Source of the DNA: Annona cherimola
Taxonomy: Eukaryota; Streptophyta; Magnoliopsida; Magnoliales; Annonaceae
Reading direction: 5' to 3'
Assembly (NCBI GenBank): GCA_030490835.1
Contig: CM059973.1
Location: forward strand, 56,982,008 to 57,046,007
DNA: 64,000 nt
Within the stretch, counting starts at the first letter, position 1; every line of letters starts with the position of its first letter. Both the position numbers and the translations under genes were made by a program. A model generated the notes under the pieces. The model did no database searches. It saw only the letters and a program-made list of their open reading frames with translations, and was not told where the DNA came from. This document shows positions 57,360 to 64,000 of this stretch, one piece after another.

Positions 57360-60300
57360 AACCATGTGGTAATTGAAATAACATTTCAACACATATTGAA
57401 GTAAAGGAATGGTCATCCTTAAATAACTTGGAAATAATTTCATAAAACAATTGTATAATGGTTCAAACATTTTAAACTCATTAATAATCATTTTATCATC
57501 TTTTGATGAAACAAAAGTCATTTAGAAAGCTGTTTGCTTACCTACTTCGCCTTAGCTCTCCGTATTGTTTATCTCTTTGCCTTTGCCTATACATATAAGA
57601 ATGACATTGCATTCATAAAATTTTCATTTGCTTGCTTAGTTTTTTAACCCATAATTCATTAACATACATAACCAACTTGAATTCCAAGTCGGGCATACAT
57701 ACATCACACTCACTTGTGCATCATACCATCAATTCCATAACATGTTCGAAACCCATATTTAGGGAGAACACATAATAATCATTCATAATTCAACATATGG
57801 AGATTTATATCTCCCATTAACCATTTTACATCTATTTTTCATTTTTCCTACGTCAATGCTCATTCTAAGCATTTAAGTGACGTTTTAAGCTTCATAACTT
57901 AATCTCAAAAATTAAGATAATCAAATATCATTCATATAGTAACATCCTTATGCATTTTATCATATATTCATGCATATTTTGCATTTTATCAACTTCACAT
58001 AAATCATATATCATCAATTCATACATACGTTCCACAAACGTTCATCACACAACACATATATTATGTGCTTCTTAAAATTTCTTAACGCAGCAACTTACAT
58101 CCATTTTCAACGTCATTAAAACCCTTAATTAACATATAATTTAGGTTCTAATTTCGGATTTTGAATCCATTTATCACTGATTTCCAAAACAGCCATGTTA
58201 AGACCCGTTTTTCATCCTTTCAACGCCCCTTTCAAAACTTAAATCATAACAGATTTTTATGTCATAATTTCTAGTAGCTAAACATGATTTTCTTAACCCA
58301 AATTTAGGTTATTATCACATATTTAAAATATATAATTTAGTTTCTTCCAAAACAACCACATCTTAAGCATGTAGGGCATCCATTTTGACCCATTTTGACG
58401 TGTCCATACTTATGTCCTTAAAAATCAGATTTAGGCCAAATTTTTCTAAGCCCTTTTGGAAATTCAAATTAACTTAATCCTAGGGTAATTTACCCTTCAT
58501 AACATCCATAAATCATTTATTTACAAACAACAACAAAAATCATATATAAAATACCCATTTTGGCTCCCGTTTGGACGCTCATACATATACCCTAAAAAAT
58601 CAGATTTAGGGCAAACTCATCCAGCCCACTTAGGTCATCCAAAGGTCCTTAATTTAGGTTAATTTACCCTAAAATTCATCCATAAACCATTTAAGCACTT
58701 CTTTGTATTATTTTTAACTCAAAAATGGAAAAAAATCGGGTATTACTTGAAACCCTAAGTTCCATTTTTGCTAAAATCATTAACAAATGCTCGAACCAAC
58801 ATACATAATCCAAAAGTACATGAATTACATCCAAATCATCATGCTTTAATCATATAGCAACATAATTTAGGGTTTTGAGAATTTCCAAGTTAGAGTTCAT
58901 CTCAAAATTCAACCCTAACTTCCCTTTTCACTCTCTTGAACTCTTGATCTTATTTAAATCTTTCAAAAATCATTCAATACCCTTATCAAGGCATCATAAC
59001 TCATCATTTAAGAGTTCTTGATGAACCATATTCATGGCTCATGATTTGAGAGAAGAAATTTAGGTTTCAAGAATCCAAAACTTAATCCATACTTATTTGA
59101 TTCTAGGAAACTTTGAATCCAAGCTTCCTAAATTGGTTTCTCCTCTTTCCTTCCTTCTTTTCCTCTCTTTTTCTTCCTTTTACTCCCCTTTGTTCATGCT
59201 CAAGGCTGCTGCCCCTTTGGAGATATTTTCTCCCTTTGAGAATTCTCTCTCTCCAAAACAGACGTTCATGTGCATATCCTCCTTTTTATAATTTTTTTCC
59301 ACCTTGTGGGGCCCGCTTTTGCCACATCTTATGAGGGTAATTTATTTTTTTCTTATCCCTTGATGTATTGGCATCATCTTATCTAAGTAAAATACATCAT
59401 TATCTTATTTTAAAAATATCAAAAATCAGCTCATTTATGAGCATGTTGCTGTCCACTATTTGCAACATCCATGAAGCTTCCTCTTTAATGATTTTTGCCA
59501 TGAAATTCCACATATTTAAATGCCCATTTACTTCACCTAGGTTTTAGGAAATTTAGATATGCATTTTAGGATTTTTAACAATTCAAATTTCATGCCATAT
59601 TTGCCTTTGGACGTCCCTTGGTGTACCACATAATCTATGCCTCCATTTAGCTACATATTAGGTATTAAAACCAACAATTTAAGCCTTCACTTTTTCCATG
59701 GATTTGACCCTTAAACAAATCCATAAAATCCAGCTCCATTCACCTCCATTTGACACCTTGCATAGCATTAAATCAAGTCATTTAACTCACTTGCTTTAAC
59801 ATAAATGCTATGGTAGTCTAGGGTGCACAAAGTTAATGCTAGACATCTTTTTTCAATTAAGTAATTTTTTATGATAATTATCTTAATTCAAACCACTTAT
59901 ACCATAGATTTCATAATTTTATTCAATCTTTTCAAAATTCATCTCAACCCAACGTTTCTACGTCAAGTTATGAACCTTTGAAAATAATCTTAGAGTGTGA
60001 GATTAAAATAAAATAATTATCACCTTAATCTCATCACATTTGACTTAATCCAATTCTCTCATAAGGTCGAGCCCAAAGTCATGAGCTTACCTTTCAAATT
60101 TCATCTCATTTCGCCTTATAGGCATTAAGTTATGAATTTTCTACAATTTCCAACATAATTCCATAATTTTTCTTTTAATCTCCATTAATTAAATCATGAA
60201 AAATTAAAATAAATATTCATATCACATTAGCATATTATAATCCTTATTAAGCCTCTTTAGTCATCTTGACTAACATTGGGCTTTAGCGATTAATCTTAAT

Positions 60301-60416
60301 CACCATTCTTAATCGTAACCCTAATTACAAAATATCATTAAATCATGAATCATCCATAATTCATTTAAATAACACATATGTCATATTTATAGACCTACTT
60401 GGGTCTGGGTATCACA
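57360..60416 (-). mobile_element. Second copy of the 4-kb LTR family, truncated, minus strand
   Basis: On the minus strand it starts TGTGATACCCAGACCC at 60416, comparable to TGTGAAACCCTAACCC at 6473, and follows the first copy up to about 9500: CATAACTTAATGCCTATAAGG (60133-60113), TATGTATAGGCAAAGGCAAAG (57597-57577) and AAGGATGACCATTCC near 57420. The last kilobase of the family is missing. It interrupts Tat-type pol at 60417. The frames at 59097-59334 are pyrimidine-rich chance frames. Confidence 0.75.
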
Positions 60417-60790
60417 CAAATAGAATGACAATATGTAGCAAGTGCCTCTATGCATGATGAAAGGTCTTTTCTTCATCCGAACATATCATTTTGATCTAAT
60501 GGTGAGAAGAATAGGCATCCAAAAAACTTAACATACCATATCTTGCGGTACAATTAACTAGTCGATTAATATTTGGTAAGGGTAATAGTCTTTTGAATTC
60601 AGTAAAATCAATACACATACATCATTGGCCATTGTTCTTTGAACAAGTACAACATTGGCTAGTTATTTAGGATAATTGGCCTCTCAAAAGAAACCGACTT
60701 GAAAAAGTTTTTAGATTTGTTTGTCAAGTGCCTCTTGCCAATCTAGGGTAATGGGCAATCTTTTTTTCTTGATAGGTTAAGCATCAAGGT
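60417..60790 (-). pseudogene. Ty3/gypsy Tat-like pol fragment, start of RT
   Basis: From high to low coordinates it reads AKPIKKKRLPITLDWQEALD (with a stop replacing one residue), KQIKKLFQVGFF, EANYPK then LANVVLV, and shifted pieces equal to WRVCIDF, PLP and LVN..., and SFLDAYSS, RMKKRPF. This is the order at the N-terminal side of Tat-clade reverse transcriptase. It has several stops and frameshifts. It is cut on the left by the 4-kb LTR copy and on the right by LTR copy R. Confidence 0.75.
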
Positions 60791-60794
60791 GGAT

Positions 60795-62655
60795 GTTGTT
60801 TGTTAATCTCGCTATAAGTGCATGGGTCGTAGATTAAAGCATATAAATATCGTTCCCACAGAGAATTTAGGTCTTTAGACTTTGTTTTAAATGCTTTTTT
60901 AATTAAATTGGACGAGAATATAAGGGAATGAAGAATAGAAAAGTATAAAAAGAAAATAGAATTTAAAAGTAAAATGAAGATTAGAAAGCAAGGATGCGAA
61001 TACTTAGGATCTAGGGGTTCATATGCAACTTTTGCAATAGGTATGTGGTATGATTGTTTAATCCAGATATTGCTTACTAAAGGAGAACAAACCTAATTTA
61101 TCCTTGCACCTTTTCTCGAAATCTATAAGGCGTACCCTAATCTTCTTAATCACCTATTCTCATGAGATTAAGTTAATTAAAATTCATTGAATTCTGTGGC
61201 CATTCATGGAATTCCTCAAGGTCATCGAGTATATTTTCATGATCTTAGACTTCTAGGTTTAATATTTTGATTATCGTATGTTAGATTTTCAGTTCTCAAT
61301 TGTATCACATAATATATGGAATCATGTCATAGTACAAGCCCATGCACTAAGCAAACATTAAGAATACAAGACATTAAATTAACAACGATATCCTTCATAA
61401 ATAAATTAAAACACCACACTCTGCTATATTATACGCATACTACATCCTAAATCCTAGACTAAGGGCTTAGCCGTGCATTTTTAAGTTCGAATCGAAGTTA
61501 AAAAAAATTTCAAACTCAAATTCATCTTAAACAAGATAATTAAAATAAAAAAGCTTATTGGTTGAAAGCTCCGATAGTGTGTCGACTGCTCCTCATAACT
61601 CGCCTCTCCACCTCTTGCTTCATGCTTCTTGCCTCCACTCAAACCCGATGTTCTCTCTCTCTGAATTTTCTGTTTTAAAATTCTCTCCCTTAGTTTCTGG
61701 ACTTGCACCTATTTATAAAAATCGTTTACGTGAGTTTGGAAGTCACATAACCTATTTTGAGCTACGCAAGTTGAATTGTAATGTCATCACAATTGCGCAT
61801 ATTCTTGATGCGTTAATTTTTACACACTTATTCCGCCACTTGAAGACTGTTGGACGTAAATTGCATGATTAAGGCGGTGAGATTATGAGTGGTGCCTTTA
61901 TTATTTTGCCAAAAGGTTGGATGCTTCATGGCATGGATTTCAAATATAATGGATGGTCTAAAAATCTGGACGATTGAAATTTACATTTAATTTGGACAAT
62001 TTGGATTGTGGAACTACTGGACATGATTTTCTGCTGGATCTAAGTGTCAAAAATTGCACAAACTGCTATTATATTAATTCATAGTCAGAAATTCATCAAG
62101 TTAAAATGATCACGAGCATTTGGTCTTCGATCAACGACTTGGATTAATTTGCTAATTCTAGTCGTGGAAGCTTGTGGGGCCCACTGCTTGAGCGATGGAA
62201 TTTTTTAACATTAGAGATTTGGATATTGCATGACTTGGATATATGCTATTGGACGTGTGAATTGCTGCTGGCCACCAATTAAATGAATGCTGAGATGCTG
62301 CCAAATATTGGACGTGATCTACATGATTTTTTTTAATGTAGATTTCTAATGGGCCACACATGTAATTAAGCACTTGGATGACTGAATTTCTTGGCCAAAA
62401 ATCATGTAGCTTTTTTTAATAAAATTTTTGGATAGCTGAGATTGCACCTGTAAAATTAAAATACATGATTTCAACTATAAATAAAATTATGCCCAACTAA
62501 TTTAATAGCAAATAAATATAAATCCATATTTCTAACATAATAATTTCTTAATTTAAAGACAAAATATTACAAAATCCATTAAATAACTTCGAAATGAATA
62601 TTTAGCTTCCAAATATTGCCAAAATATATTTTAAAGTGAACTTTACATTAAACTC
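60795..62655 (-). mobile_element. Gypsy-type LTR copy R, minus strand
   Basis: Inverted relative to copy L and uninterrupted. Read on the minus strand it runs from TGTACCTATTTGAGTTTAATG (62666-62646 region) to CTACGACCCATGCACTTATAG near 60805. The TTTTATAAATAGG TATA-like site lies near 61708-61720. The flanks are different pol pieces (Athila-like on the right, Tat-like on the left), so it is not a simple insertion into one element. Confidence 0.7.
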
Positions 62656-64000
62656 AAATAGGTACATTGCCAAATTTTAGAAAATTCTTTAATAAAACGT
62701 GGGTAGAAACTAGTGTGTCCTACAAAATTTTGAATTCAGTTAACCAAATTAGGTGATACTAGTTTTTTAATGGCTTCAACTTTCGTCCAGTCAACTTCAA
62801 TACCCCTATTTTAAATGAGTTATCCTAAGACAGTTCCTTCTTATACCATGAAATAACACTTTTTCGATTTAAAACTAAGTTTCTTCGCACCTCTGTAAAA
62901 CCTTAAAGAGATCAGTAAAAAAAGAATCAAAAGTAGAGTCATAAACAAAGAAATAATGCATGAATACTTCTATTATATTTTTGATATAATAAGGGAATAT
63001 GACCATCATGGATCGTTGGAAGGTCGCAAGTGTGTTGTGGAGGCCAAAGGGCATGCGTCAGTATGCAAAAGTGTTATATGGATGAAAGTGGTTTTTCTTG
63101 ATTCTTGGGATGAATACCCATCAAGATAATAAGTGAAAATAGTCAGAATACCCATCAAGATAATAGAAGTATGAATGATTCGTGAGTTGTTCGAACATTT
63201 AATTGATAAAGGGGAGTGGAAGATAGTCTTTTTGGGTGGTGGTGTTCAGTTACAGTAATCTATACACATTAGCCAATCCATAACTGTCTTGGTTGGCATT
63301 AGTTCATTTTTTCATTTTTCATGATAATCATACTTTCCTTCTTTGGTGTACTGGGCTCATCCAACTGCTATTAGAAATTGAGTATATGATCGTAATGTCT
63401 AGCAGTTTCAAATTTTCTTTGTTACAACTTTCATGTTCGGGTTCAAATGCTTTTGAGGTTCAATGTTTGTCTTGCAGTTGACCTTTATAAGGATCCTGTG
63501 CATATATAGAGAATGCCTTATATTAGGTAGATCATTAATACAATAGCCAATTGTCTTCCTATGTCGTCTTAGTTCATTCAGAAGTGCATCGGATTGGGAT
63601 TCAGAGAGATTTACTTTGATTATAATTGAATAAGTGGAGTTGGGGCCAAGAAAAGCATACTCGTGATTTTTAGAAAGAGGTTTAAGTTCTACCTAGAGCA
63701 CTTCTTCCTTTGGTTGCATTGAGGTCAGTGAGGTGGCCTGCGTATCTTGTTTCTCACATTTTTGAATTGTGACTAGTGTGATTGGAGGACTTTTGTCCAA
63801 GAGAACAACATAAGCAGAGATTTCTAGATTTTCATTTTCACTTGTTACTCTTTTGATGATACATACCTCCACCAGATCGCCCTTCTCTTGGATTGGCAGA
63901 TTGCTGATGACGTCAACTCGTAGATATGAGTTCTCGATTAAATGGTGCATTGTAGCTTAAGAGAGATTGAATTCCACTTTTTTACCACTGATCGTCAAAG
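62656..64000 (-). pseudogene. Ty3/gypsy Athila-like pol (RT region), degenerate and open at the window edge
   Basis: 63950-63693 gives MHHLIENSYLRVDVISNLPI, the region before RT in Athila elements. Next come FLGPNSTYSIIIKV and LLNELRRHRKTIGY near 63600, CIDY then DYFPL-like pieces near 63260, LDGYSS (63130), KTTFI, FGL-like, FQR-like and MVIF-like pieces to 63000, LQRCEE-like and SFKSKKCYFMV near 62870, and ending VDWTKVEAIKKLV and GHTSFYPRFIKEFSKI at about 62680. The catalytic YVDD/FMDDF box has decayed. There are many stops, plus a 34-base duplication at 63112-63165. Confidence 0.82.

Noticed and set aside
59097..59334. Phe/Ser/Leu-rich frames resembling membrane segments
   Set aside because: Two overlapping frames in a pyrimidine-rich part of an LTR copy; chance.
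61481..61872. Frames over the inverted LTR copy R
   Set aside because: Non-coding LTR sequence; not conserved in copies L and M.

Overview
The window is nuclear DNA of a land plant, almost certainly an angiosperm: it is AT-rich, lacks bacterial-style operons, is dominated by plant-type retrotransposons (Ty1/copia, Ty3/gypsy Athila- and Tat-like, a plant LINE with a C-terminal RNase H, TRIMs, MITEs), and holds one spliced host gene whose protein is recognisable as plant ATG12. The species cannot be named from what is visible.

Layout. 1-1685: tandem array of a TRIM with about 176-bp LTRs and 75-87-bp internal domains, each with a Met-tRNA-type primer-binding site and a polypurine stretch. About 2050-14550: a decayed Ty1/copia element on the minus strand (RT/RNase H at the left, integrase and protease, gag at the right, 5' LTR 11186-14550). 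Two later insertions have intact target duplications: a 4.09-kb LTR-like unit inside gag (6473-10559, TSD GTTGA) and a 1.7-kb hAT-type non-autonomous transposon inside the 5' LTR (12653-14370, TSD ACTTCACT). 14551-15392: 3' end and LTR of a second copia element on the plus strand.

15393-29100: gene-poor AT-rich DNA with MITEs. Two Mutator-type MITEs (15556-15950 and 22517-22894) share termini and have perfect 9-bp TSDs. A second cluster (17.2, 21.4 and 23-28.7 kb, with a further copy at 42.9 kb) consists of two related non-autonomous repeat families. 29101-33735: a 5'-truncated LINE, minus strand, with endonuclease, reverse transcriptase, zinc-binding and RNase H regions and a few disabling lesions.

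35762-42602: ATG12, minus strand, five exons, 105 codons, all splice sites canonical. It encodes the ubiquitin-like autophagy protein that is conjugated to ATG5. Intron 2 (5.5 kb) holds a foldback MITE and gypsy/gag-like remnants; intron 1 is only 55 nt. A SINE-like sequence and a MITE lie just upstream of the start codon.

43411-64000: nested, degenerate LTR retrotransposons: a copia LTR end (50330-50578), an uncharacterised decayed stretch, three copies of one gypsy-type LTR in opposite orientations (53.1-56.55, about 56.96-57.35, 60.8-62.66 kb), a 1,534-bp solo LTR with TSD ATATG inside the first, a truncated second copy of the 4-kb LTR family (57.36-60.42 kb), and Tat-like and Athila-like pol pseudogenes (60.4-60.8 and 62.7-64.0 kb). 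ATG12 is the only host gene I can support. No tRNA or rRNA genes and no CRISPR arrays were seen.
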